A stretch of 64,000 nucleotides of DNA from an uncultured Roseivirga sp. (GTDB lineage: Bacteria; Bacteroidota; Bacteroidia; Cytophagales; Cyclobacteriaceae). Positions 41,589 through 50,022 of the stretch are shown here, one piece after another. Under the pieces are notes generated by a model that ran no database searches, had not been told where the DNA came from, and saw nothing but the letters and a program-made list of their open reading frames with translations. A program made the translations under genes and the position numbers. The stretch spans positions 62,001-126,000 of the forward strand of contig CANLOY010000001.1 in the NCBI GenBank assembly GCA_947493005.1, read 5' to 3'. Each line of letters begins with the position of its first letter. The stretch's first letter is position 1.

Positions 41589-42833
41589 ATGAAGAGTTTG
41601 ATCCGCTTAAGTCTTTTTTTCATCGTATTGTCGATGACTTTCAGTTGTACTGACTTCACTACAAACAGGGAAATAAAAACAGACCTTGAAAAAGATATCG
41701 CATTTCTGGCTGATGATAGCCTGGAAGGTAGAGCCATTGGTACTCCTGGAGAAGAAAAAGCTGCCAATTACATAGCCGATGCTTTTAAAAAATTAGGACT
41801 GACTCCTAAAGGTACAGAAGGATACTTTCAACCTTTTTCGGTTAAAAAGGCAACAAACCCTCATGAAGAAACAGTAGTTGGCTCCAATGGAGAAGGTGTA
41901 ACGGGTAGAAACGTTACTGGTTTTATTGACAATGGTGGTAATCACACCGTAGTGATTGGTGCTCATTATGACCATTTGGGCTATGGAGATGAAGGCTCTC
42001 TGCACAGAGGAGAAAAAGCTGTTCACAATGGTGCTGATGACAATGCAAGTGGTACAGCCGCTCTTATTCAACTAGCTCGCATTCTGAAATACAAAAAAAG
42101 TAAATACAACTTCTTGTTTCTTGCGTTTTCTGGTGAAGAGAATGGTCTCTGGGGATCAAACTACTTTTCCAAAAATTCCACTGTCCACATCGATAGTATC
42201 AATTACATGATCAATATGGATATGGTTGGAAGACTGAATGCAGAAAAAACATTAGCTATCAATGGTGTTGGTACCAGCCCTGTTTGGAAGCAAGTAATGG
42301 AAGAAGTCAATACTGATAGCTTAAAACTTGTAACATCAGAATCTGGTGTTGGCCCGTCAGATCATACTTCATTTTATCTTCAGGACATTCCTGTTCTTCA
42401 CTTTTTTACCGGACAGCACGAGGACTACCATAAACCTTCTGATGATGCTGACAAGATTAATTATGACGGATTAGTTAAAGTAATCCGGTATATAGAAAGA
42501 TTAGTCGTTTCGCTCAACAAAGAAGAAAAGCTAGTCTTTACCAAAACTAAGGATAGCTCTGGTGACAACCCTAGATTTTCTGTTTCGCTAGGTGTAGTTC
42601 CTGACTACCTGTATGATGGCGAAGGCATGCGCATTGATGGTGTAACCGATGGAAAACCTGCTGAGGAAGCTGGAATGAAACGCGGTGATATTGTTATCAA
42701 ACTTGGTGACTCAACCATAGTTGATATGATGAGTTACATGCGTGCGCTAAGTGGTTTTAAATCTGGCGACCAAACTACTGTGGAATATAAACGTGGTGAA
42801 GAACTAAAATCTTCTGAAATTAAATTCAAATGA
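41589..42833 (+). CDS. M28-family zinc aminopeptidase lipoprotein with C-terminal PDZ domain
   Basis: The 414-residue protein has a lipobox FSC (Cys20) and an M28 catalytic domain with visible metal ligands: HYDHLG (H126), HNGADDNASG (D151), the catalytic pair in FSGEENG (E183/E184), INMDMVG (D211) and DYHKPSDD (H281). A PDZ domain follows at about 320-410. It would trim peptides in the periplasm. It overlaps the potassium channel gene by four bases. Confidence 0.92.
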   Translation: MKSLIRLSLFFIVLSMTFSCTDFTTNREIKTDLEKDIAFLADDSLEGRAIGTPGEEKAANYIADAFKKLGLTPKGTEGYFQPFSVKKATNPHEETVVGSNGEGVTGRNVTGFIDNGGNHTVVIGAHYDHLGYGDEGSLHRGEKAVHNGADDNASGTAALIQLARILKYKKSKYNFLFLAFSGEENGLWGSNYFSKNSTVHIDSINYMINMDMVGRLNAEKTLAINGVGTSPVWKQVMEEVNTDSLKLVTSESGVGPSDHTSFYLQDIPVLHFFTGQHEDYHKPSDDADKINYDGLVKVIRYIERLVVSLNKEEKLVFTKTKDSSGDNPRFSVSLGVVPDYLYDGEGMRIDGVTDGKPAEEAGMKRGDIVIKLGDSTIVDMMSYMRALSGFKSGDQTTVEYKRGEELKSSEIKFK

Positions 42834-43165
42834 TAATTTTTAAAACCTTAATCTCTTTTCTGAAAGATCGAGAGTATCGAGGTTTGCTAATTGCATCTGG
42901 TCTGATCGTTATCGTAGGCACAGTGTTTTATCACTTTGTGGAAGGCTGGAACTGGCTTGATTCCCTTTACTTTTCTACCATCACATTAACTACCATTGGC
43001 TACGGTGACTTTGCGCCACAAACAGATGCTGGAAAGATTTTTACGATAATCTATATCGCTATCGGGGTTGGTCTAATCCTTACTTTTATCAACACGGTAT
43101 ACATTCATTTCAGCCGATTCAACGAAGAAGAAAGCAACAAAAATAAAGAGAAAGGCAACCAATAG
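42830..43165 (+). CDS. Two-TM potassium channel (KcsA-type)
   Basis: The 111-residue protein has TM1 (about 18-36), a pore loop with the selectivity filter TTIGYGD (54-60) and TM2 (about 68-92), with a short charged tail and no RCK/TrkA_N domain. It would form a tetrameric K+ channel in the inner membrane. The 4-base overlap with the peptidase gene shows co-transcription. Confidence 0.9.
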   Translation: MIIFKTLISFLKDREYRGLLIASGLIVIVGTVFYHFVEGWNWLDSLYFSTITLTTIGYGDFAPQTDAGKIFTIIYIAIGVGLILTFINTVYIHFSRFNEEESNKNKEKGNQ

Positions 43166-43208
43166 GCCGTTTTAAAAATTAAACTGAGCTTTGTGGAACT
43201 CTTTTTTG

Positions 43209-43220
43209 GAACGATCGTTC
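43209..43220. promoter_or_regulatory. TetR-type operator 1
   Basis: Perfect 12-base palindrome GAACGATCGTTC, 47 bases before the SDR gene. Two related sites follow at 43243 and 44034. Confidence 0.6.
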
Positions 43221-43240
43221 TTATTTAACATTTATTATTC

Positions 43241-43256
43241 TGGAACAATCATTCTA
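43241..43256. promoter_or_regulatory. TetR-type operator 2 (imperfect)
   Basis: TGGAACAATCATTCTA differs from the core palindrome at two positions and lies 34 bases from site 1, about three helical turns. Confidence 0.5.
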
Positions 43257-43267
43257 AAAAAGAAAAC

Positions 43268-44020
43268 ATGACGAAATTAACTAACAAAGTAGCCGTTATC
43301 ACCGGAGGAAGTACCGGTATTGGTTTAGCTACTGCAAAAACATTCTTGGCAGAAGGAGCCAAAGTGGTAATAACAGGCAGAACTCAGGAAACACTCGATG
43401 CTGCCACTCAAGAAATAAATAGTGATAATCTGACCGCAATTCAATCAGACACTTCTCAGCTTGATCAGATCCAATCTCTTGCCGAAGAAGTAAAGTCAAA
43501 ATTTGGTAAAATCGATATTCTGTTCGCCAATGCAGGAATTGCCTGGTTTGCTCCAATAGAGCAGTCCGATGAAGCTTTTTTCGATGCTCAATTCAACACT
43601 AATGTAAAAGGACTGTACTTCACTATTCAAAAGCTATTGCCCATTTTCAATGACAATGGAGCCATTGTTCTCAACGCCTCTGCTGCTGCCAGTAAAGGGT
43701 TTAACGGAGGCTCTGTTTACTCGGCTACTAAAGGTGCTGTAAGGAGCTTTGCGAGAACGTTATCCAATGAATTAGCTCCACGAAACATCAGGGTAAATGT
43801 AGTTAGTCCTGGTCCTATTGAGACTCCTATCTATGGTAAGATGGGCATGTCGGAAGAGGAACTCAAAGGAATGGCAGAGGGCTTTGCCGCACAGGTTCCA
43901 ATGGGTAGATTCGGTTCATCTGATGAAGTAGCCAAGACAGTCTTGTTTCTGGCATCCAATGACTCGTCATACATCCTGGGTGAAGAGATATTGATCGATG
44001 GTGGTATAGCCACCATCTAG
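43268..44020 (+). CDS. Short-chain dehydrogenase/reductase
   Basis: The 250-residue classical SDR has the cofactor motif TGGSTGIG (12-19), NAG (88-90) and the catalytic Ser138, Tyr151 and Lys155 in SVYSATKGA, and it ends in a substrate-loop consensus EILIDGGIA. The operators in front and the TetR gene behind indicate regulation by an effector, probably a reactive carbonyl or aromatic compound. The substrate is unknown. Confidence 0.92.
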   Translation: MTKLTNKVAVITGGSTGIGLATAKTFLAEGAKVVITGRTQETLDAATQEINSDNLTAIQSDTSQLDQIQSLAEEVKSKFGKIDILFANAGIAWFAPIEQSDEAFFDAQFNTNVKGLYFTIQKLLPIFNDNGAIVLNASAAASKGFNGGSVYSATKGAVRSFARTLSNELAPRNIRVNVVSPGPIETPIYGKMGMSEEELKGMAEGFAAQVPMGRFGSSDEVAKTVLFLASNDSSYILGEEILIDGGIATI

Positions 44021-44031
44021 TTTGTAAATAC

Positions 44032-44047
44032 TGGAACGATCAGTTAA
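44032..44047. promoter_or_regulatory. TetR-type operator 3 (half-site preserved)
   Basis: TGGAACGATCAGTTAA keeps the left half GAACGATC. It lies between the SDR stop and the TetR start, consistent with autoregulation. Confidence 0.45.
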
Positions 44048-44097
44048 TTTTAATAGCCGACTGTATACCCTATATAGTCGGTTATTAATAAAGCTAC

Positions 44098-44679
44098 ATG
44101 CCTAGAAACAAGAGTTTTGTAGAAAGTGAAATACTCAACAAAGCATTAGATCTTTTTTGGGAACAAGGTTATCATGCCACCTCAATCCAAGACCTTGTTA
44201 ATCACCTTGGTATCAATCGAGCTAGTATTTATGACACCTGGGGCGACAAACATGGATTGTATCTCGAAACGCTCAAACAATACAGGAGGTATGCCTCTTC
44301 TCACCTGTTGGAGAAACTCAGGTCTGAAAAATCCGCCAGAGAGGTAATCCGTGACTTTCTCAGAGACATAGTTTCCGATTCAGCCGGTGATCAGGCTAAG
44401 AAGGGGTGTTACCTATCTAACTCTGCTTCAGAACTCGCCAAATGTGACCAGGAAGTCAAGGACCTGTTCACCGATAATCGCAAGAAGATGGAAGCCGTTC
44501 TCAATGAATTGATCAAAGAAGGCCAGGAATCCGGTGAATTCTCAACATCACACTCCAGTGAATCCTATGCCCGGTTTGTCTTTAACACAGCCGGAGGCAT
44601 GAGGCTTCTGGCCAAAGGCTCTATTTCAGAATCTGAGTTAGATGATATCGTAAATATTGCATTATCAGCATTAACCTGA
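44098..44679 (+). CDS. TetR/AcrR-family transcriptional regulator
   Basis: The 193-residue protein has an N-terminal TetR helix-turn-helix (ALDLFWEQGYHATSIQDLV, then GINRASIYDTWGDKHGLY) and a helical ligand domain with KKGCYLSNSASELA. It resembles the YxaF/LmrA/NemR-like branch that controls adjacent oxidoreductases. Operator-like sites flank the SDR gene and this gene. Confidence 0.92.
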   Translation: MPRNKSFVESEILNKALDLFWEQGYHATSIQDLVNHLGINRASIYDTWGDKHGLYLETLKQYRRYASSHLLEKLRSEKSAREVIRDFLRDIVSDSAGDQAKKGCYLSNSASELAKCDQEVKDLFTDNRKKMEAVLNELIKEGQESGEFSTSHSSESYARFVFNTAGGMRLLAKGSISESELDDIVNIALSALT

Positions 44680-44736
44680 CAATCATCAGTTTTTTAATAC
44701 ATACTTTTCAATAAATTCGCGGTTGATCAATTGCGT

Positions 44737-45174
44737 ATGAAGGCTCAAATCACCTCTTTCTTATCTAAGTATCAATTCACATTACTTAGAATCAGCATAG
44801 GTATACTGTTTATCTGGTTTGGATTATTGAAGTTTTTCCCTGGAGTAAGTCCAGCAGAAGATTTAGCTACCGAAACCATAAGAATTATGTCTTTTGGGAT
44901 ATTGAAGAAAGGCATTAGTCTAAAGCTATTGGCGATTCTTGAAGTAGGACTTGGGGTGTTATTGACATTCACAAAAGAATACAGAGCCACTTTCTGGCTT
45001 TTATTGTTTCATATGGCATGTACTATTATGCCGTTGTTCATTCTTCCTGAAATAACTTTTAAGTCCATTCCCTTTCAATTGACTATTGAAGGGCAGTATA
45101 TTATCAAGAACTTTGTTATCGTAAGTGCCGCCTTCGTACTACTTTTTGCTCACGAAAGCAGGTCGCACTCATAA
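44737..45174 (+). CDS. DoxX-like/YkgB-type membrane protein
   Basis: Starting at the ATG at 44737, the 145-residue product has four membrane segments: LLRISIGILFIWFGLLKFFPG (about 16-35), then about 60-76, 85-103 and 122-138. The opening IGILFIWFGLLKFFPG with later EVGLGVLL is typical of DoxX/DUF417-type proteins, often found with redox enzymes. The exact role is unknown. Confidence 0.75.
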   Translation: MKAQITSFLSKYQFTLLRISIGILFIWFGLLKFFPGVSPAEDLATETIRIMSFGILKKGISLKLLAILEVGLGVLLTFTKEYRATFWLLLFHMACTIMPLFILPEITFKSIPFQLTIEGQYIIKNFVIVSAAFVLLFAHESRSHS

Positions 45175-45233
45175 TTTATCTTCTAACAGAGAACTTTTCT
45201 CTTCGTTTTTGCTTTAAGTTAGCAATCAAATAA

Positions 45234-46208
45234 ATGGATACTTTGAGTTACGATCTCGTTATTATCGGAGGAGGACCAATAGGCTTAAATTGCGCCATAG
45301 AAGCAAAGAAAGCAGGCCTAAATTACATAGTTCTTGAAAAGGGGGTTTTAGTAAATTCACTTTACAACTTCCCGACAAACATGACCTTTTTCTCTACTTC
45401 TCAGTTATTAGAGATTGGTGATGTTCCATTTATAGCACATAGTGATAAACCAACCCGAAAAGAGTCTCTTGAATATTTCAGAAGAGTGAAAGATGCATGG
45501 AATCTTGATGTGAGTCTCTACACCGAAGTATCCGGCATGAATAAGAATAATGAGGCTTACGAAATACATACCACCAAGGGTGTTTTTCAGGCTCCTCATG
45601 TAATTGTAGCTACAGGTTTTTATGACACCCCCCGACTGCTGAATATTCCCGGAGAAGAGCTCCCAAAAGTCAAACACTATTATGATGATCCTCACCCTTA
45701 TGTAGGTCAGAAGGTAATCGTTATCGGAGCTGCCAATTCTGCTTGTGATGTGGCTTTAGAAACTTACTATAAAGGTGCAGAAGTTACAATGGTAATCCGA
45801 GAACCGGAGATTTATCCGAAAGTCAAGTACTGGATCAGGCCTAACATAGAAAACCGAATCAAAAACGGAGAAATCAAGGCCTACTTCAATAGTACAATTA
45901 CCCAAATTGAAGAAGACAAGGTCACACTAGAAACTCCTGATGGTAAGGTAGTTTTACCAAATGATTTTGTGCTAGCGATGACTGGTTATAAGCCTAATTA
46001 CGACCTATTGGAAAAATTAGGTTTACCAATTTCTCAAGATGAACTCAAAATTCCAGTTCATAATGAAGAAACTTTAGAGACCCCATTACCAGGAGTATAT
46101 GTAGCTGGAGTAATTAATGCAGGAATGCAAACGAGTAAACTCTTTATTGAGAACACCAGAGTTCATGCAGAAACGATCATTGAGTCCATTGTTTCATCAA
46201 AACACTAA
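45234..46208 (+). CDS. YpdA-family flavoprotein disulfide reductase
   Basis: The 324-residue NAD(P)H-dependent flavoprotein has FAD motif IGGGPIGLNCA (11-21), a second nucleotide motif VIGAANSACDVAL (163-175) and the C-terminal PGVYVAGVINAGMQT. The sequence matches the YpdA/bacillithiol disulfide reductase family, but Bacteroidota may use another low-molecular-weight thiol, so the substrate is inferred. Its stop codon directly abuts the stop of the convergent redoxin gene. Confidence 0.85.
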   Translation: MDTLSYDLVIIGGGPIGLNCAIEAKKAGLNYIVLEKGVLVNSLYNFPTNMTFFSTSQLLEIGDVPFIAHSDKPTRKESLEYFRRVKDAWNLDVSLYTEVSGMNKNNEAYEIHTTKGVFQAPHVIVATGFYDTPRLLNIPGEELPKVKHYYDDPHPYVGQKVIVIGAANSACDVALETYYKGAEVTMVIREPEIYPKVKYWIRPNIENRIKNGEIKAYFNSTITQIEEDKVTLETPDGKVVLPNDFVLAMTGYKPNYDLLEKLGLPISQDELKIPVHNEETLETPLPGVYVAGVINAGMQTSKLFIENTRVHAETIIESIVSSKH

Positions 46209-46766
46209 TCAGGCCTTCCATTTAATATTACAGCCTAAGCTAGGAATCTGAGTGCCTGAGACAGGTGTTCCCATTAAAATTTCGTCTAACGCCTTACGCA
46301 TATCTTTCCCTGTAACCGGCTTGCCATTTCCAGGTCTCGAATCGTCTAACTGTCCTCGATAAGCACACTTGAGGTTTCCATCGAATATGTAAAAATCTGG
46401 AGTACAGGCTGCATCATAAGCTTTGGCCACTTCCTGAGTTTCATCATAAAGATATGGGAAACCATATCCAACTTCTTCAGCCTCGGCCTTCATCAATTCT
46501 GGTGAATCCTGAGGGTAATTCCGAACATCATTCGAACTGATAGCAATAAATGACACTCCTTTTGAATTGTAATCTTTTGTTAGTTTAACCAATTCATTAT
46601 CCACATGCTTGACAAACGGGCAATGATTACAAATGAACATGATTACTGTCGCTTTCTCGGAAGCCAATGCCGATAAGCTTAAAGAAGTCCCACTAACTGT
46701 ATCTGGCAATGTAAAGTATGGAGCTTGAGTGCCTAAAGGCATCATATTGGATGGTGTTCTAGCCAT
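46209..46766 (-). CDS. Thioredoxin-fold redoxin (AhpC/TSA-like)
   Basis: The 185-residue protein has FICNHCPFVKHVDNEL, with a CxxC at residues 46-49, a Pro-containing AACTPDFYIFD and no signal peptide. It fits the peroxiredoxin/TlpA-like thioredoxin family in Bacteroidota. It is likely a cytoplasmic thiol-disulfide protein, possibly functioning with the adjacent reductase, but the genes are convergent. Confidence 0.85.
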   Translation of the reverse strand: MARTPSNMMPLGTQAPYFTLPDTVSGTSLSLSALASEKATVIMFICNHCPFVKHVDNELVKLTKDYNSKGVSFIAISSNDVRNYPQDSPELMKAEAEEVGYGFPYLYDETQEVAKAYDAACTPDFYIFDGNLKCAYRGQLDDSRPGNGKPVTGKDMRKALDEILMGTPVSGTQIPSLGCNIKWKA

Positions 46767-46900
46767 AATCTTTCTTTAAACAAACATAACTCAATATATG
46801 ATAGATGAAACACGACTTTGTTGAAACTTAACCACCTCTCAAATAACGACTCATTTAGATTCAATTCCCTAAATTTATTATTCAGCCATAACAGATCGCT

Positions 46901-47773
46901 ATGCATTATCTAAAATATACCAGTATTCTGCTATTACTTTTAACAATAGCTTGTTCTCCAGAGAAAAATACTAAAAGTGGTTCAGAGCCAGCTTCAGAAG
47001 AAGTATTAACAGCCAGAAACAAAAGACCGGTAGCAGCTGAGCTTGGCAAATTCTTTGAGAAAGACGGACGCAGGTACCTTTATGGAGGTAAGGACTCAAG
47101 TCAGCATTTTGACATTACAAACACCATCCTTAAAGACGAACAATATCACTACGGTATTGGGAGGGAGAAATTTATGGCATTAATTGAACCTGAGTTTATT
47201 TCTCTTGAAGAAGCCGACAAGGTATATCCAGACAGTGCCCGTTTCCTTTTGTTGAAGATAGAAGATGATGTTCGTGCTTATGGAATTGACTTACTGACAA
47301 AGCATGAAGTTGTAAATGATGTAGTAAATGGCCAACCTGTTATGGCCGCCTATTGCATATTGGCAGATTTAGGTGCAGTCTATCACCGAGTAATTGAGGG
47401 GAGAGCGTTTACTTTCGCATTAAGTGGATACACCTACTATGACCCTGAAGTATGGGACGGTATGGATGGTTTTGTTTTCTGGGATAGAGAAACAGAAAGT
47501 ACCTGGTGGCCATTGATTGGTAAAGCGGTTTCAGGTCCTTTGCTTGAAACTCCGCTAACAGTTTATAAGGAAGAAAACTGGTCGCAAACTACCTGGGGAG
47601 CTATTAAATCGGAGCACCAGAAATTAAAAGTATTGAAGCCTGGACAAACAATGGACCCTCCACAAAACTGGCCGAAGTATAAGGGTTTAATAGAAGGCGC
47701 GGGCTTTGCTACTAAAAACAACAATGTTAGCGTTGCTCCTAGATGGGGTGAAAACGATGCGGTTAAAAACTAA
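46901..47773 (+). CDS. DUF3179-family lipoprotein
   Basis: The 290-residue lipoprotein (lipobox IAC, Cys18) matches DUF3179: LLLKIEDDVRAYGIDLLTKHEVVNDVVNG, MAAYCILADLGAVYHR, FALSGYTYYDP, MDGFVFWDRETESTWWPL. The family is of unknown function. The usual CPLC motif is here CILA, so the second Cys is absent. Confidence 0.8.
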   Translation: MHYLKYTSILLLLLTIACSPEKNTKSGSEPASEEVLTARNKRPVAAELGKFFEKDGRRYLYGGKDSSQHFDITNTILKDEQYHYGIGREKFMALIEPEFISLEEADKVYPDSARFLLLKIEDDVRAYGIDLLTKHEVVNDVVNGQPVMAAYCILADLGAVYHRVIEGRAFTFALSGYTYYDPEVWDGMDGFVFWDRETESTWWPLIGKAVSGPLLETPLTVYKEENWSQTTWGAIKSEHQKLKVLKPGQTMDPPQNWPKYKGLIEGAGFATKNNNVSVAPRWGENDAVKN

Positions 47774-47865
47774 GTTTTTTTTTCAATTAACATCCTTTAA
47801 CAAATCTTGGCGCAAGTTTCTTATTCTGTTTCCATCTAACCTTTCAAAAACAAAATCGAAAAGTT

Positions 47866-48387
47866 ATGAAAACAGGAAATTTTAAGAAATACGGACTTAT
47901 TGTTTTGGTAGTACTTTTTACTGGCATTACCACATCGCAGGCACAGCAATTCAGAAAAGGTGAAAAACCACCTCAAGCAGAATTCAACAAACGAGGAAAT
48001 CCTGCTGGCGAGATGAGAGAAAGAGGTCCAAAAGGTCCGCGTATTCCAAACCTTAGCGAAGAGCAGAGAGAACAACTCAAGACATTCAAATTAGAATTGG
48101 AAAAAAACAGCCTCCCGCTGAAAAACCAGCTAGCTGAAAAAGAAGCCAAGCTTAGAACTCTAACAACATCAGATTCATTCGATGAAAGGGCTGTTAATAA
48201 GGTGATTGAAGAAATAGGTGAGTTAAAGACATCACTGATGAAACTTCATGTAGCTAATGGTCAGAAAATTAAGAGTATTCTCACTGAAGAGCAGCTTGTG
48301 GTTTTCAACAACCAACTGGCTAAAAAGGGAAAAGGGAATAAGAATGGGAAACCTAAAATGGGACAGAAGCCTCATAGAGGCAGATAA
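47866..48387 (+). CDS. Spy/CpxP-like periplasmic protein
   Basis: The 173-residue protein has a signal peptide (about 1-26) and a helical core with LSEEQREQLKTFKLELE and SILTEEQLVVFNNQL, the LTxxQ-type motif of Spy/CpxP chaperones. It ends in a Lys/Gly-rich tail. It probably senses or chaperones misfolded envelope proteins or metals. It precedes an ECF sigma gene after a hairpin, and a second Spy-like gene follows that. Confidence 0.8.
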   Translation: MKTGNFKKYGLIVLVVLFTGITTSQAQQFRKGEKPPQAEFNKRGNPAGEMRERGPKGPRIPNLSEEQREQLKTFKLELEKNSLPLKNQLAEKEAKLRTLTTSDSFDERAVNKVIEEIGELKTSLMKLHVANGQKIKSILTEEQLVVFNNQLAKKGKGNKNGKPKMGQKPHRGR

Positions 48388-48432
48388 CAACTAGGATTTC
48401 CAATAATCATACAATCAAATTACTTTTAACTG

Positions 48433-48464
48433 ACTGCCTCAAGCTATTTTAGCATTGAGGCGGT
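48433..48464 (+). terminator. Hairpin between the Spy-like gene and the sigma gene, possible attenuator
   Basis: About 14 pairs, including ACTGCCTCAAGCTA with TAGC and TTGAGGCGGT and one bulged A, form a hairpin with a short T-rich loop. The T-run after it is weak, so it may attenuate rather than stop transcription. Confidence 0.4.
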
Positions 48465-48492
48465 TACTATTCTTTTCAAATTCTAAAAAACA

Positions 48493-49068
48493 TTGACAGA
48501 CAAGGAGATCATCTCAGCACTTCAGAAAAAATCTGAATCAGCCTTTAAAGCACTTGTTAGTCAGTTTCAAGATCGAGTTTATAATACATGTCTGGGACTC
48601 CTTCAACAACCAGAAGAAGCTGAAGAGGCCGCACAAGATGTATTCATTGAGGTTTATAGATCAATTGATCGCTTCCGAGGAGATGCAAAGCTATCTACCT
48701 GGATTTATAGAGTGGCTACTACAAAATCGTTAGAGAGAATTAGAAAGCAGAAGACACAAAAAAGATTTGCATTCTTGCAATCTCTAACGGGCGCCAATCA
48801 AAAATACAATGAGCCAATCAGCTTTGATCATCCAGGAGTAGTGTTAGAAAACAAAGAACATGCAAGAGTACTTTTCCATTCCATCAGCACGCTACCCGAA
48901 AACCAAAGAACCGTATTCACACTTCACAAAGTGGAAGGACTTCCCTATCAGGAAATAGCAGATATATTACAAATCACGGTTTCTTCTGTGGAGTCCTTAA
49001 TGTTCAGGGGAAAGAAAAACCTTCGCAAGAAGCTCAAAATATATTATGAAAAGAGTTTTAAGGAATAG
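48493..49068 (+). CDS. ECF sigma factor (RpoE-like)
   Basis: The 191-residue protein has sigma region 2 (AEEAAQDVFIEVYRSIDRFRGDAKLSTWIYRVATTKSLE) and region 4 (LPENQRTVFTLHKVEGLPYQEIADIL). It starts with a TTG because no ATG precedes region 2. The next gene encodes a one-TM protein, probably its anti-sigma partner. Confidence 0.9.
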   Translation: MTDKEIISALQKKSESAFKALVSQFQDRVYNTCLGLLQQPEEAEEAAQDVFIEVYRSIDRFRGDAKLSTWIYRVATTKSLERIRKQKTQKRFAFLQSLTGANQKYNEPISFDHPGVVLENKEHARVLFHSISTLPENQRTVFTLHKVEGLPYQEIADILQITVSSVESLMFRGKKNLRKKLKIYYEKSFKE

Positions 49069-49101
49069 CACAAGTTTTGACTACAAAAGACATCTAATTT
49101 G

Positions 49102-49108
49102 AAAGGAG
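49102..49108 (+). promoter_or_regulatory. Strong Shine-Dalgarno sequence
   Basis: AAAGGAG lies 7 bases before the ATG at 49116. Strong sites like this are uncommon in Bacteroidota. Confidence 0.6.
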
Positions 49109-49115
49109 ATAACAT

Positions 49116-49448
49116 ATGAAGTCTGAAAAAGAAATAGAGAAAAAAATAAATCTGACATTAAACAGTCTGGAGGGGTTGGGTAAAGCTAAGGCGAACCCGT
49201 TTTTCTATAGCAAGCTGGAAGCAAGGATGCAAGACGAGCTACCCTCTTCCATTGGCAAGTTTGCTTTTATTGGAAACCTTAGAACAAGCATGGCTGTACT
49301 CAGTTTTATAATGGTCCTTAATCTGGCCAGTCTATATTTACTGAGCAATTCTGATCAACAAGGTTCTGGCGAAGAAACCGCTGAGAATTTATTTACTCAG
49401 GAGTATTTTTCAGACTCTGATGATTACGAATACTTAAACAGTTATTGA
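49116..49448 (+). CDS. One-TM protein, candidate anti-sigma factor
   Basis: The 110-residue protein has a charged cytoplasmic N-terminus (KEIEKKINLTLNSL), a TM segment at about 57-76 and an acidic exterior tail (ENLFTQEYFSDSDDYEYLN). Position between the ECF sigma gene and the Spy-like gene makes it the likely anti-sigma factor, but no ZAS or RsgI motif is visible. A strong Shine-Dalgarno precedes it. Confidence 0.65.
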   Translation: MKSEKEIEKKINLTLNSLEGLGKAKANPFFYSKLEARMQDELPSSIGKFAFIGNLRTSMAVLSFIMVLNLASLYLLSNSDQQGSGEETAENLFTQEYFSDSDDYEYLNSY

Positions 49449-49449
49449 G

Positions 49450-49944
49450 ATGAACTTCCTCAGAAATAACAAATATATCGGTTGGATAGTCATCTTATTG
49501 GCTGCATTGAATGTTGTTTTGCTGGTCTTCATCTGGTCGGGTCAGAAACGATTCAAGAAGGATGCTCCCAAAAATGGGATGAAGCTTCTTGAAGAAAGAC
49601 TTGAATTAGATGCACATCAAAGAAAGCAACTTGAAACTATTCGAGAAGATCATTTCAAGGAAATGGAAACTCTTCGAAGAAACTCACATGAAGCCAGAAA
49701 AGCTCTTCATAACCTTTGGTCTCAGATCAATGTAGAAGATAAGGTTAACGATTTGACCCAGCGCCTTGGCACTATTCAATCTTCCATAGAAAAAGCAACC
49801 TACGACCATTTTGCTCAAATAAGAGCAGTTTGCACGCCCCAACAACAGCAGATTTTTGACAGTATGATCAAAGATATTCTGAAAAGAAACGATCCTCCGG
49901 GTATGAAAGATGGCAGAAGGCCTCCTCCCAAAAGGATACGCTGA
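49450..49944 (+). CDS. Membrane-anchored Spy/CnrX-like periplasmic sensor
   Basis: The 164-residue protein has an N-terminal TM (about 10-30) and a helical periplasmic domain with LELDAHQRKQLETIREDH, which follows the LTxxQ pattern, and CTPQQQQIFDSMIKDIL near the end. The layout resembles heavy-metal sensor (CnrX) or CpxP proteins that gate an ECF sigma/anti-sigma pair. It begins one base after the upstream stop. Metal specificity is unknown. Confidence 0.75.
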   Translation: MNFLRNNKYIGWIVILLAALNVVLLVFIWSGQKRFKKDAPKNGMKLLEERLELDAHQRKQLETIREDHFKEMETLRRNSHEARKALHNLWSQINVEDKVNDLTQRLGTIQSSIEKATYDHFAQIRAVCTPQQQQIFDSMIKDILKRNDPPGMKDGRRPPPKRIR

Positions 49945-50022
49945 GAAGACTTACCACCTTCCTTATTGGGGCAACACCTTAACGCAATTAAGAACTGCTC
50001 CAAAATTTAAAACTAAGAAGAC

